DNA of 64,000 nucleotides from Botryosphaeria dothidea (lineage: Eukaryota > Ascomycota > Dothideomycetes > Botryosphaeriales > Botryosphaeriaceae). Of this stretch, positions 26,683 to 40,900 are shown in pieces. The notes beneath the pieces are model-generated. The model was not told the origin of the DNA, did not search any database, and saw only the letters and a program-made list of their open reading frames with translations. Where the stretch lies: assembly GCA_011503125.2 (NCBI GenBank), contig WWBZ02000040.1:1302001-1366000 (forward strand), written 5' to 3'. The translations under genes and the position numbers were made by a program. Each line of letters begins with the position of its first letter. Positions within the stretch are counted from its first letter, which is position 1.

Positions 26683-28400
26683 TAAAATTCGTTATCGGCG
26701 AAGAATAGCGATATACTAGTTAATACGCTAATATACGTATTAGCTATAAATTTAGTTTTAGATAGAAAGTCGACCTAGTTATCTTACGCGTAGTTAATAT
26801 ATATCCGAAGATACTTTTTAAGACCTTTAATAGAGCTCTCGCTCTAGCCGTTAGTCTAGGAGTAAAAGATAGTTAATATTTTAACCTTTATATTATATCG
26901 TTCTATAATTCTTTTATAGATATAGGAGTCTATAGCGCTGCCTCGGTCGGAGATAATATCTATTAGAAAACCTCGTATATAAAAGAGGCGGCGGTTTAGA
27001 GCCTCTACGGTTTCTTTAGTACCTAGTATTATTATTAGCTCGTAGATCTTTTCTTTAGTTAAACGGTCTATAATAACTAGATAGTATCGGTATCTCTAAT
27101 TCTTTCTAGTATATAGCGGTAGTTTTTCTATAAAGTCTAGGATTACGTAAAGCTACTTCTATTAGAGAATAGATAGCGGTTTAAGTAGTTCTTACTTTTA
27201 CTTTAAGTATAGCTTATAGCGGCGGTAGTAGTAATAGTTTTTATAGAAACGAGTAACGTCTTCTCTTTATCTAGCCTACTAGTAGTTTTCTATAAGCTCT
27301 CTATATATAGCTTTAGATTCTAGGTATCTTATAAGTAGTTTTTCGTAGTAATTTTATAGAAGGCGTAGGCGTAGTAGTTAGTAGTCTAGGATAATAAGCG
27401 CGTCTTTTAGCTATATCTAACTATCTTTTACTAAGAAGTCCTAAATATTTTTCTTATAGCCCTTTCTAATTAAGTAGCTTAGTATACGTCTATCTTTAGT
27501 ATTAATACTTCTACGGAGGTTCTAAATTACTCTATTCTTCTCGTAGGCTTCGCTAATAAGTATATCGAGGTCTTTTTATCTAGCTTCCTAGGTTTTCTAG
27601 ACTTCCTAGGTTTTTTAGATTTAGTTATCTTCTAGCTCTTAAGAGTCTAACTTCTTCTTCTCTAGATTATTAGTAGTAAAGAGGATAGAATTAATAGCGA
27701 TCTTTATATTAGGTTCTAGGTTTAAGTCCCGAAGTAGTTATTAGAACCGGTGTTACTTTCTTAGGTCGTTAATTCCTTACGATAAGTCCTACGTTCTTCT
27801 TATAAGCGAGTCTAGCTTCTCTTCTTATTTATCTAGCCGGTAGAAGATAATAAAGTTAAAGGCGGATAGAAATTTAGCCTAGCGGGCTTAGCGGCTAGTT
27901 AGCTACTTAGTTATTATAAAATACTCTAGGTTCTTATAATTCGTAAGCACCTTAATAGGCTTATTTATAGAAGTACTTATAAGTTTTAGTTCCTAAGTCT
28001 TAAAGAAGCGAATAATAGTAAGTAGCTCTTTATCGTAGATTATATAGTTATACTTAGTTAAGGATATTTTCTTAGAAAAGTATATAACTAGTTTAAGTAC
28101 TCCGTCGTATATCTATAATAGAATATCTATACTAATAAAGTCTAAGGTATTCGTTTTAACCTATATTTTCTTTTTAGGGTCGAAATATATAAGGATAGGT
28201 GCGGAGATAAATATAGCTTATAGTTAGTTAAAGGCGGCTTATTTCTTATTATCCTATATAAACTTCTAGTATTTTATCTTACGTTTTCTATTTCTAGTTA
28301 TAAATTATTCTTCTTTTATTATCTTAGTAAGAGGGCGTGCTATATAGAAGAAGTTCTTAATAAAGCGGCGGTAGAAGTTTATAAAGCTAAGGAAGGCTTA
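26683..28400 (-). mobile_element. Gypsy-1 copy C fragment
   Basis: Minus-strand piece equivalent to about 21,240-22,945 of copy B (integrase and RNase H). It is cut on the left by the copy B LTR and on the right by the 5' end of LINE B. Confidence 0.8.
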
Positions 28401-28699
28401 AAATATAACTACACTAAAAAATCGATCTTAAGCTACGGCGCCGGGAGAGAGTCCTAGGAACTCTCCTAGGCTTCGCGAGTTCTAAAATAGTACTTAAGAT
28501 AACTATAGCCGCGAAGTAGTTAATATAGAGAATATAGGAAGAGGCGAATAGCCTCTCCTAGTAACTACCTCTATCTAGCCCTAATATACCTCTAAGAAAC
28601 CGTAGAGTACCTAGTATAGCGTAGAATACGTTAAGAGAGCCTTAAAAATAGTAGATACCCTCCTCTAAGCTCTATAAATATCCGCTAGCCTCTCTTTAG

Positions 28700-29750
28700 T
28701 CCTCTCTAGCTAGGTAAAAAATTTTCTCGATATTACTAAGATAATCTTCTAGAATTATATTACTATCTACTAGAAGGTAACTACTAAGGAGCTAGGCCTT
28801 AAGAATATCTTTAAAGAGGTCTAATAGGTCTAAAAGATAGTTAACCGTATCTAGACTACCTCTATATCTATACCTAATACTCGTAGCTAGATATAAATTA
28901 TAGCCTAAGTAGCCCCGAAGCCTCCTACCCCCCTAGCTACTACTAAACTTACTCTCTACTTTCTAAAGATAGTAAATAAATAAGAAATAGCTAAGCTCTT
29001 AAATAAGGTAATTATTAGAAAGATCTAGGTAGGAAAAAGCTAGGCGTATAAGAAAATACTTACTACTAAGAAGCTCCCTAGTAGAGACGTTAGAATCTTT
29101 ATACTAGATAAAGTAACTAGAATAGCTCTTCTCTAGGACTAGAAATAGACTATAGGACTAGGAAAAGAAGTTAGGTCTAACTAGTAGCTATACTTAGTAC
29201 TAGTATATAACGTCCCTCGAGAAGAAATCGATACTATAGATCTCTAAGCTATCTAAACTATCTAGAAGTAGAATCTATCTCTATATCTAGAACTACGTAT
29301 TAGTAAGCTAGCCTAGCTAAAGAGGAAGCTCCTAGAGAGGAAAACTTACTCGGCTATTATCCTTAGCACTATAAACCCCGAAACCGCTAACTAGATTATT
29401 AATAAGGAGCTTATTATTAACTTTACTATCTATATAGCGTAGTACTATAACGTAGCCTTTATAGTAACCTAGTATTTTAAGTACTAGGCCTACGGTTATA
29501 TTACTAACTATTATAAAAAGAAGGAAAAGTACGGATAGTATAGTAAGGTATATAATACTAGAGACTATCCTAAGGAAAGTATATAGTACGTAAACTACTC
29601 TTAAAGGTATATAGCCTAAAGTAACTCCTATCTAGTACGTAGAGCCTACTATACTAAGGCCGCCTAGGCCCGCCTAGTAGTATTAGAAAGGCACCGAGAA
29701 GGACCTCTAATAACTAAAATATAGCCTTAAACTAACTAGTTAACCGTTAA
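28700..29750 (+). pseudogene. LINE B ORF1 (gag-like, CCHC knuckles)
   Basis: RIP-broken RNA-binding ORF1. At about 29,480-29,640 translated sequence keeps the spacing of successive CCHC knuckles (G-Y-I-T-N-Y-Y-K-K, then a D-Y-P and R-H-I-A type run), with several Cys codons TGY changed to TAY (Tyr). Such Cys-to-Tyr changes are exactly what TpG to TpA produces. Confidence 0.7.
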
Positions 29751-29959
29751 ACTAAGGAAGAGGATTAGAGAGGAGAAGCCGGTTAAGAGGGGACTAGGTA
29801 GGCTAAGAGACTTAAGCCGCCCTCCGCCTTCTAACTAAATAAGGTTTACCGGACTTAATAGCTTATAACACGCCTTAGAGGAGCCCGCGGGAACTCTCTT
29901 CTTATAGCCTATACTACTAGCCCCCTCGCAGCCGGACCTAGAGATAGAAGGAAGTTAAT

Positions 29960-32900
29960 ATTAGATATAGGCTCTCTCTCTATTATATAGTATAACGTCT
30001 ATAAGAGTAAGAATAGGGTAATACTCCCGCTCTTTAAGGAAGTAGACCTAAAGATCTACTATATTCTAGCTATCTAGAAACCTTAGAGAAACCCGAGGGT
30101 TAAGATAATAGTAAGATACTCTATCTACTATATAGTTTTTTCCTAGAAGAGAGTAGTAAGAACCTACTTCTTTATAAGCAAGGCTATTAGCCCTAACTCC
30201 TAGCAAGCAATAGTCTATTTACTAGATCTTATTATACTATCCCTTATTACTAAAATATATATAATCTATATCTATAACTACTATAATCCCCCGCTAGCCT
30301 CTTATACTAGTATAGCGCTAGAAACTCTATCTCTTCTACTGGAAGTTCTTAGAAAACTAGGAAAGTATATTCTCCTAGGGGACTTTAACCTCTACTATCC
30401 TATCTAGGAAGATATAATCTCTCTAATATATTATATCCTAGCGGATAACCTAATTAAGATAGCTACTATAGCTAATCTTAACCTAGCTCTTCTAAGAGGT
30501 ACTATTACTAGACGAGATAGTAGTAGCGAGAGTACTCTAGACCTTATCTTTATATTACGGTAGCTAGAGGAGAGAATTCTTAGCTATAGAGTTAGCTAGA
30601 AGCTCGAATTATCCTCTAACTACCTACCTATCCTTACTATACTTAATTTTTCTTCTACCTTCGTAGAACTACGCCCCCTAAGATCCTAGTAGAAGAAAGT
30701 AGACTAGAAGAGAACTAATAATATACTCTAATTAAAGCTCGAATACCTTAAAGTAGCCCCTCTTAATACTAAAGTAGACCTAGATTACTTTACTATACTA
30801 CTCTAGAAGGCTATCTAAAGAATAATCTAGGAGACTATTCTAGTAGCGAGACCCTCGCCCTAGGCCTCTATATAATAGATAAAGGAGTATTCGGATCTAG
30901 TATACTAGGCTAGAGTAGCTAGAAGAAAGTAGACGGCTATAGGAAGGGAGGAGGACTAGGTAGTATACTAAACTATTACTAATAGTAAGAAGAGGCAGAT
31001 TAGAAGAGATAGAATAAAAGTATAGCGTAGAATAGTAGCTAAGATTACTTCGGACCTATCTATACTCTAGAAGCTCTTAAAGTAGGTAAGAATAAGAGCA
31101 CTAGAACCTCTAGCTCTATCTTAGTTCCTACCCCTCTAGAGAGTAGATAAATAACTATATTACGATAACTAGTCTAAGGTAGAAATCCTTACTAACTAGT
31201 TCTTTCTATCTCCTAGAGCTACCGACCTCTTAGATCTAGATAGGTGTATATACCTAGTACTAGTAGAGATTTCCTAAGACCTTACTAAAGAGCAGGTCCT
31301 CTATACTATTAAGAAGCTTCCCCTAGATAAGGTACTAGGCCTAGATAAGATTACTAATAGGTTCCTAAAGTAATACGCTAAGATACTAAGGGGACCCCTT
31401 ATTAGGCTCTTCTAGAGATACCTCGTACTTAAATACTACCCTAGGTAGTTTAAAAGCTCTATTACCGTAGTCCTTAGGAAACTATAGAGGGACGACTATA
31501 CTAAAGCCAAGTTATTTAGGCCGATTACTTTACTTAATACGCTAAAAAAGCTACTTAAGAGGATTATAGTAGATAGAATCTCTTAGGCTACTAAAGTATA
31601 CGGCCTACTTCCTAATATATAGATAGGAGCTAAAAGAAATAGATCCGTAGTAGTAGCTCTTAACCTACTTATAGAATAGATCTATACTATCTAGGTATAA
31701 GACCTAGGGCTAGTAGCTTTAGTCCTTAGCCTAGATATCTTAGGAGTATATAACTACGTATCTTATAGAAGGCTTCTCTATAATATAAGAATAGTAAAAC
31801 TCCTAGAATAGGTAGAAAGATTTACCCGATCCTTTCTATAGGACCGTACTACTTAGCTATCCTTCGGAGACTTTACTAGTCTACTAATCTAGACCTTAAC
31901 CGGGATTTTCTAGGAATCCTTACTATCGCCGATACTCTACCTATTCTTTACTTCTAACCTACTTATATAGCTACGTAGAAGTAATACCTTTCCCCTTAGA
32001 TTCGTCGATAATACTAATATCCTAACCTTTAGTAGATCTATAGAATAGAACTATAGAATACTAGAGGGAGTATATTAAATTTACGAGCACTAGATAGCTA
32101 CCTACGGGTTAGCTTTCTCGCCCGATAAGTATTACCTTACTTATTTTATAAGAAAACTAAGGAGATTTAATATAGTAGCAGGGATTCGTATTCCTAGATT
32201 TGCTAGATACCTAGAGCCGATAATTAAGATTCTAGGAGTCTACGTAGATAATAAGCTTAGATAGAGACTCTATATTAGGGAAATAGGAGCTAAGGTAATT
32301 AAATAGTATATATCTCTCTCTAGACTCGCAGCGTCTACCTAGGGAGCCTTATTTACTAAAGCCCGCTATATCTATACGGCCGTAGTAAGGCTAGTTCTTA
32401 CCTACGGCTATAGAATATAGTATACCCTAGAGAGAATTCTAGAGTAGAGGAAAATAGCTATCTAGCTACTAAAGAAGATCTAAAACTAGTGCCTACGTAC
32501 TATCTTAGAAGCGTATAAGTTAACTAGTATATAAATCTTAGAGTATAAGATAGGAATTCCCCTACTCTTACTATATCTAGACGAACTAGCACTAGCCTAG
32601 GCTATTAGAGCTAGAAATAGCCTAGTCGCGGTAGTAGTAGAGGAAACTTACTAGAGTATTAAATAGATAGCTCGGGCTACTCTAAGTACTAGAGGCGCCG
32701 CTAGCTCTACTAGAAGAACCCTACTTAGAAAAAAGGTAAACTTACTCCTTAACTACTACCCCTCTATCTACTAGAGTCTCCCGGAGCGAACGAAGCTACG
32801 TATAGTATATAGAAATAAGTAGAAGAAGAGATAGATAAAGTCTACTAGCTAGGGAAGATAAGATAAGCTAATAGCCTAAAGTATATAGTAGAACCTAAAA

Positions 32901-33400
32901 ATTAGATAAATCTATAGCGAACTATCTAAGCTATAGAGTATACTCGCTACTCTACTATATATAGAGTATATTAGACTAGAGGACTTCCTCTTAAGACGTA
33001 AGGTACTAGGATATCCTAGTCCTACCTATTTATACGGCTAGTATAGATAAACCCTAAAGTATATTCTTCTCTTCTACTCCTACTTCTAATAGAGTAGGGT
33101 ATAGATACTCTAAAGGGTAGAAACTACGGACTACTACTTCCTCCTCTTAATAAAGAAGAAGATTAAAGTAGTAATAGACTAGTTCTTACGCCTAGAGCTA
33201 CTTAAGTAATTTAGCTTAGTAAGAGAACTAATATAGGAAGATAACTAGAAAGAGGAACTAGAAGAATAACTAGGACTACTAGGACTACTAGGACCCGGAT
33301 AACTATAAGAATAAGGACTAAAGAGATAGGTCTAGTAGGTAAATATAGAGCTACTATAGCAGCCGCTACTAGTAAGAAGAAAAAATAAGAACTAGTATAG
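29960..33400 (+). pseudogene. LINE B ORF2 (endonuclease, reverse transcriptase)
   Basis: Endonuclease-like region about 29,960-30,650 (L-L-G-D-F-N-L block near 30,375). Reverse transcriptase is about 31,300-32,280. A C-terminal Cys/His zinc-like remnant lies near 33,020-33,080, with Cys turned to Tyr. The RT catalytic motif F-V-D-D reads F-V-D-N (GAT-AAT, 32007-32012), a RIP-type change. Many stops interrupt the frame. Confidence 0.82.
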
Positions 33401-33537
33401 GATAGTATGCCTAGAGAGAGAGGAGGGGTTTTTACTAGGCGAAAAGGTTTTCCCCCTCGTATAAAATAACTATAGATAGCTAGCCCCGTATAGACCCGTA
33501 AGAGAGCTATATCGAGAAGAAATAAATTTATCTATCT

Positions 33538-33706
33538 ACTATAGTATATATAATAAGATAAGTTTCCTTAATTTTATACGCGCGATTATCTACTACGAAG
33601 TTTAATATCTTTATCTCTTTCTAACTACGACTAGCTAGCTACTCGTCTAGCTTCTTCTACTCTTATAGTTCTAGAGGGCGACTTACTTCTAGAACTAGGA
33701 GTTTTC
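33538..33706 (-). mobile_element. Gypsy-1 short fragment
   Basis: Equivalent to about 24,345-24,510 of copy B (protease-gag border). It lies between the 3' end of LINE B and copy D. The order of pieces is not that of any intact element, so this is a rearrangement scar. Confidence 0.75.
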
Positions 33707-36700
33707 CGTTAATTAATTTAGTAATTTTCTACGGACTAAGATTCTTTAGTAAGAGAGACTTACTATTCCGTCCTAGGTTAAAGTCTTAGGCGTTAATAAA
33801 TACTTTATCGCCTATACGGAAAGTAGAGTATAGCTAGCGGAATTTATCTACGTAGCGGGCTTATTCTTCTTATATTTAGGCTAGTTATTCTTAGAGGAAG
33901 CTTCTTATAGTATTTAACCTTTTAACTAACCGGTCTATTCTAATTACTTCTACTTTTCTAGTATCTTAGTAGATTTTTATAGGCTCTAAGCTAGTACGTA
34001 GATAGAATCCGTTATCGGCGAAGAATAGCGATATACTAGTTAATACGCTAATATACGTATTAGCTATAAATTTAGCTTTAGATAGAAAGTCGACCTAGTT
34101 ATCTTACGCGTAGTTAATATATATCCGGAGGTACTTTTTAAGATCTTTAATAGAGCTCTCGCTCTAGCCGTTAGTCTAGAAGTAAAAGATAGTTAATATT
34201 TTAATCTTTACGTTATATCGTTCTATAATTCTTCTATAGATATAGAAGTCTATAGCGCTACCTTAGTCGGAGATAATATCTATTAAAAAACCTCGTATAT
34301 AAAAGAGGCGGCGGTTTAGAGCCTCTACGGTTTCTTTAGTACCTAGTATTATTATTAGCTCGTAGATCTTTCCTTTAGTTAAACGGTCTATAATAACTAA
34401 ATAGTATCGATATCTCTAATTCTTTCTAGTATATAGCGGTAGTTTTTCTATAAAGTCTAGAGTTACGTAGAGCTACTTTTATTAGGAAATAGATAGCGGT
34501 TTAAGTAGTTCTTACTTTTACTCTAAGTATAGCTTATAGCGGCGGTAGTAGTAATAGTTCTTATAGAAACGAGTAATGTCTTCTCTTTATCTAGCCTACT
34601 AGTAGTTTTCTATAAGCTCTCTATATATAGCTTTAGGTCCTAGGTATCCTATAAATAGTTTTTCGTAGTAATTTTATAGAAGGCGTAGGCGTAGTAGTTA
34701 GTAGTCTAGGATAATAAGCGCGTCTTTTAGCTATACCTAACTATCTTTTACTAAGAAGTTCTAAATATTTTTCTTATAGCTCTTCCTAATTAAGTAGCTT
34801 AGTATACGTCTATCTTTAGTATTAATACTTCTATAAAGGTCTTAGATTACTCTATTCTTCTCGTAGGCTTCGCTAATAAATATATCGAGGTCTTTTTATC
34901 TAGCTTTCTAGGTTTCCTAGGCTTTCTAGGTTTTCTAGACTTTCTAGATTTTCTAGGTCTAGTTATCTTCCGGCTCTTAAGAGTCTAACTCTTTCTTCTC
35001 TAGGTTATTAGTAGTAAAGAGAATAGAATTAATAGCGATCTTTATATTAGGTTTTAGATTTAAGTCCCGAAGTAGTTATTAGAACCGGTATTACTTTCTT
35101 AGGTCGTTAATTCCTTACGGTAAGTCCTACGTTCTCCTTATAAGCGAGTCTAGCTTCTCTTCTTATTTGCCTAGCTAGTAGAAGATAATAAAATTAAAGG
35201 CGGATAGAAATTTAGCCTAGCGGGCTTGGCGGCTAGTTAGCTACTTAGTTATTATAAAATACTCTAGGTTCTTATAATTCGTAAGTACTTTAATAGGCTT
35301 ATCTATAGGAGTATTTATAAGTTCTAGTTTCTAAGTCTTAAAGAAGCGAATAATAGTAAGTAGCTCTTTATCGTAGATTATATAGTTATACTTAGTTAAG
35401 GATATTTTCTTAGAAAAGTATATAACTAGTTTAAGTACTCCGTCGTATATCTACGATAGAATATCTATACTAATAAAGTCTAAGGTATTCGTTTTAACCT
35501 ATATTTTCTTTTTAGGGTCGAAATATATAAGAATAGGTACGGAGGTAAATATAGCTTATAGTTAGTTAAAGGCGGCTTATTTTTTATTATTCTATATAAA
35601 CTTCTAGTATCTTATCTTACGTTTTCTATTCCTAGTTATAAATTATTCTTCTTTTATTATCTTAGTAAGAGGGCGTAATATATAGGAGAAGTTCTTAATA
35701 AAGCGGCGGTAGAAGTTTATAAAGCTAAGAAAGGCTTATATATCCTTAACTAACGTCGGTACCTCCTAGTTAATAATAGTAGAGACTTTTTCTAGGTCTA
35801 TTTTAATTCCGTTTATACTAATAATAAGGCCGAGGTACTTAACTAATCTAATATTAAATTCGTATTTATTAAGGTCGAGTTAAAGACTACGGTCCTTTAG
35901 TCGTTAAAGGACTTTATTAATATTTTTAGCGTATTTATTCTCCTTTTTACTATAGATAAGGATGTTATCTAGATACGCTATATAAAACTTATCTAGGTAT
36001 TCGAGTATAGAATTATTAATATAGCTCTAAAAGGTGCCTAGCGTATTATAGAGCCTAAAGGGTATAACTAAGTATTCGTACTAACTAAAGCGAGTATTAA
36101 AAGCGGTAAGATACTTATAGCCTTCCTTAATTCGGATCCGGTTAAAGATATAGATAACGTCGAGTTTTATAAAGATCTTAGCCTTACTAAGCTAGGTAAG
36201 AGTTTTATTAATATATAGAATTAGATATCGGTTCTTCTTAGTAATAGCGTTTAGAGCTCTATAGTTAATATAGACTCTAAGTCCTTCTTCTAGCTTTCTA
36301 ATAATAAGTAGAGGTACGATATAGTCCGAAGAGCTAGGGCGAATAAACCCTTTTCCGAGATATTCGTTAATATATTTCTTAACCGCTTCGTTTTCTTATT
36401 AAGATATTAGACGGTAGCTTTTTATATAAGAAGGTTTATAGTTAGATTTAAGCTTAATTTTATAGTCTTCTTTCTAGTAAGGAGGGAGTATATCCGCTTC
36501 TATCTTATTCTAGAGTTCTTTAATCTAGTAGTATTTCTTCGGCAGCCGGGCAAGACGTTCTTCTCGTCTATATATTTTCTTTCTATTTATAAACTTCTAA
36601 AAGTCGTCTTCTCTAGTTATAGCTACGCTAGTATTTATAGTAGATTCCGTAGGCGTATAGTAGTATTCTTTATATCTAGGAAGAGATACTAAGTAGAAGA

Positions 36701-37476
36701 GTATAGATATAGAATATAGTTAAATATCTAGTTAGGATTTCTCTATCTTCTATTTAGGTCGGTATCTAATAGTATATTTAGTATAAGGTTTTATAGTAAA
36801 GTAGCTAGCTTTAAAGTACTAAGACTTATAAAACTTAACTAACCGCTTATTCTAGTTAATATACGGGTTATAAGTACGTAACTATCCGTCTCTAAGAATT
36901 AGTAGATAGTCTTCTAGGTTAGTAATATAGTAGAGAAGTTATTCTTTATAAGAATTAATATTAATATCGACTAGAGAGACGTAAGTAATATATTAAAAGA
37001 ATATTCTATCTTCTAAAGTTATAGTAATCCGTTTAATAAGAGAGATTTTTATTATCTTATATACGCGAATAAAGGAGGTATCGATAAGCTTAGCTTAGCT
37101 TCTATTATCGATAAGAGAACGTATATTACTACTAGCTACTATAGTATATATAATAAAGTAGATTCTCTTAATTTTATACGCGCGATTATCTACTACGAAG
37201 TTTAATATCTTTATTTCTTTCTAACTACGACTAGCTAGCTACTCGTCTAGCTTCTTCTACTTATATAGTTCTAGAAGGCGACTTACTTCTAAAACTAGGA
37301 GTTTTCCGACTCGCTATTAGAGTCGAGTTTCTTAATACTCTAGATATACGTAAACCTAGCGCGGTTATTATTAAGATAGTAAGTATTAGATATAAAGTAG
37401 CCTAAGCCTCTATAGCTACGGTAGCGTTCCTACCTCGTTATTACGAGACGTTTCTCGTTTAATAGCTTTAAGAATT
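33707..37476 (-). mobile_element. Gypsy-1 copy D, left part
   Basis: Minus-strand copy starting about 400 bp inside its 3' LTR-proximal end (equivalent to 20,935 of copy B) and running through integrase, RNase H, RT and protease. It is split by Gypsy-1 copy E at 37,477 and resumes at 43,863. The 3' LTR is missing. Confidence 0.85.
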
Positions 37477-37708
37477 TATTAGGCCTTTTAAGCGCTACTA
37501 CTCTAAGTAACTAGGTAGATACTTAATAGTAACTAGAGGCCCTAGCTTTACTAAGAATAACTCGGTTAGATACTAGAGTACGGGCCTAGCGCTAAGCGAC
37601 TAGATATATTTATCCTTCGCCCTCTCTTTCTAGACTCTCTTTTCTTTCTCCTTATATATAGATTTTTAGTTAAAAGTAATACTATTATTTCGGCTTTACT
37701 ACCTTATA
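37477..37708 (+). repeat. Gypsy-1 LTR (copy E, 5' LTR)
   Basis: 232 bp, forward orientation. Confidence 0.92.
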
Positions 37709-37999
37709 TAATCTATATACTACTAATAAGAAACCTAAACTCGATAACCCGATACCCGTACTATTAACTAGAACCTAAACTCGATAACCTATAACTAGAA
37801 CCCGATAATACTAATAACCTATAACTAGAACTTAATAATACTAATACTCTACGATAAGCAACCTAGAAATATTAAAACCTATATTATTAGAGAAATAATA
37901 GTATAATTATAGGAAATCTATCTTCTTTAATAAGATACGAAGATTCTCGTTAATCCCGTACTAATCTCTTTAGAGTTTCACCCGAAACACGAGTTAAAC

Positions 38000-40900
38000 T
38001 ACTCTAAAAACTAGAATAACTAATTAGCGAAGATTATAGCGTAATAAAGCCTATTCCCCGTAAGCTATAGTCGTAGCCGTACTAGTAGTATCGCTAGTAC
38101 TACTTCTATTTACCTAAGTAATAATAAAGAAGAATTATTTAGTAATATAGTTAGGGGACTTAGCTAGAACCTTAACGAGTTTATAAGTAGTACTATTCTA
38201 TTTTAGGGCTTTCCTAATACCTTAAACTAGTAAAGTTAAGCTACCGGTTCTATCTTACGTCGTACTACCTTACGTAGAAACCTAGAACTCGAAGAACTTA
38301 TATATTTATTAGCTACGGATCTTAACCTTACTATTAACTCCGGAATACTAAATAACTACGAACTCGACTCTATTCGCTAGCCTAACGAATATATCTTCTA
38401 TAACTAGTATACTATAGTAATAGTAAACTAGCGTACTAAGTTCTACTACGTTCTCTAAGTTACTTAAATAGCTACTAGTAAAGAGTATATAGCCTACGTC
38501 TCTCTTTAGAATAAGTATAAGAGACTTAAATAGACCTATAAGAAGATAATCGCTAGATCTAATAGAGTTATTAAGAAAAGTAACGATAAGATTAGCCGGC
38601 TTATCTAAGAAAATAACCTTCTAACTAAGAATATCGTTAACTATTACGAAGGTACCCTCCTTAGTACTAATATTCGTAGTCTTAACTAGAAACGTTAACT
38701 AAGAAAGAAAACTATTACCTTATAGCGAACTCTTCCTTATTAGAGCTTATATAAGATACTTATAGAAGATATTAATAAGCTTATCTCTACTAATATCTAT
38801 ACTTTCGTTAACTTTAAGAATAATATAATCTTTAAGCTTAAAGTCGAAGAGGACTTCTTTAAAGGAAATTAGAAGCTAATAATTCGCTACATCTACTCTC
38901 GCCTTACTAATTTAATTACTACTATAATACGCCCGTATATTAGTAGCTACTAGATAGCCCTAGATTTCTTAGAAAAGCTAGGAAAGATATATAGAATAGA
39001 TATCGTAAAGAAAAAAGCTACTAATAACTTTATTCTTACTAGATAAAGTAAAAAAGAGATAGTAGACTCCTACTACGCCCGCCTATATATACTCTAGTCT
39101 CTTACTAATCTAACTAAAGAAGAGAAGATTAATAAGATATAGAATAGTATTTCTATTAGCTTAGCCCTCTTAGTAGCTACTCTTATCTTTATCTTTCTCG
39201 AATAGCTACTCGAAACTCTCCGTAAGACCGAATATCGTCGTTAAGAGATTAAGTCTATAAATATCCGTTCTAATAAAAGAATAAATAATAGTAATAATCC
39301 TAAAAGAAATCGTACTAAGCCTACCTATAACTAGAAACCTACTTAAGGTAATCTTAGCCGCTAGAGTAGGACTAGAAGCGGTAATATAGACTAAGATAGC
39401 TAATAGAGCCGTATATCTACTACTACTAAACTAAGAGACTAGGTTAGACTATAGTATAAGCCTAAGCTAAAACCCTTAAAGCTATTAGACGAGAAACGTC
39501 TCGTAATAACGAGGTAGAGACGCTACCGTAGCTATAGAGGCTTAGGCTACTTTATATCTAATACCTACTATTCTAATAATAACCGCACTAGATTCGCGTA
39601 TATCTAGAGTATTAAGGAACTTAACTCTAATAGCGAGTCGGAAAACTCCTAGTCCTAGAAGTAAGTCGCCTCTTAGAACTATAAGAGTAGAAAGAGCTAG
39701 ACGAGTAGCTAGCTAGTCGTAGTTAGAAAGAGATAAAGATATTAAACTTCGTAGTAGATAATCGCGCGTATAAAATTAAGGGAACTTATTTTATTATATA
39801 TACTATAGTAGCTAGTAGTAATATACGTTCTCTTATCGATAATAGAAGCTAAGCTAAGCTTATTAATACCTTCTTTATTCGCGCGTATAAGATAATAAAG
39901 ATCTCTCTTATTAAACGGATTACTATAACTTTAGAAGACGGAATATTCTTCTAATATATTACCTATGCCTTTCTAGTCGATATTAATATTAGTTCTTATA
40001 AGAAATAACTTCTCTACTATATTACTAACCTAGAAGACTATCTACTAATCCTTAGAAACGAATAGTTACGCACTTATAACCCGTATATCGACTAGGATAA
40101 GCGGTTAGTTAAGTTTTATAAGCCTTAGTACTTTAAGACTAGCTATCTTACTATAAAACCTTATACTAAATACGCTATTAGGTGCCGACCTAAATAGAAG
40201 ATAGAGAAATCCTAACTAGATATTTAACTATATTCTATATCTATACTCTTCTACTTAGTATTACTTTCTAGATATAAAGGATACTACTATACGCCTACGG
40301 AACCTACTATAAATACTAGCGTAGCTATAACTAGAGAAGACGACTTTTAGAAGTTTATAAATAGAAAGAAAATATATAGACGAGAAGAACGCCTTGCCCG
40401 GCTACCGAAGAAATACTACTAGATTAAAGAACTCTAGAATAAGATAGAAGCGGATATACTCCCTCCTTACTAGAAAGAAGACTATAAAATTAAGCTTAAA
40501 CCTAACTATAAACCTCCTTATATAAAAAGCTACCGTCTAATATCTTAATAAGAAAACGAAGCGGTTAAGAAATATATTAACGAATATCTCGAAAAAGGGT
40601 TTATTCGCCCTAGCTCTTCGGACTATACCGCACCTCTACTTATTATTAGAAAGCTAGGAGAAGGACTTAGGGTCTATATTAACTATAGAGTCCTAAACGC
40701 TATTACTAAGAAGAACCGATACCTAATCCTATATATTAATAAAACCCTTACCTAGCTTAGTAAGGCTAAGATCTTTATAAAACTCGACGTTATCTATATC
40801 TTTAACCGGATTCGAATTAAGGAAGGCTATAAGTATCTTACCGCTTTTAATACTCGCTTTAGTTAGTACGAATACCTAGTTATATCCTTTAGGCTCTATA

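Larger units (their letters stand above)
28401..33537 (+). mobile_element. LINE B, near full length, RIP-inactivated
   Basis: Non-LTR retrotransposon of the fungal Tad-like type by architecture: ORF1 with CCHC knuckles, then ORF2 with an endonuclease, a reverse transcriptase and a C-terminal Cys/His motif. It matches the minus-strand copy at 56,790-61,939 throughout. The 3' end is a short (ATCT)n tract. No target duplication is visible because both flanks are rearranged Gypsy-1 pieces. Confidence 0.88.
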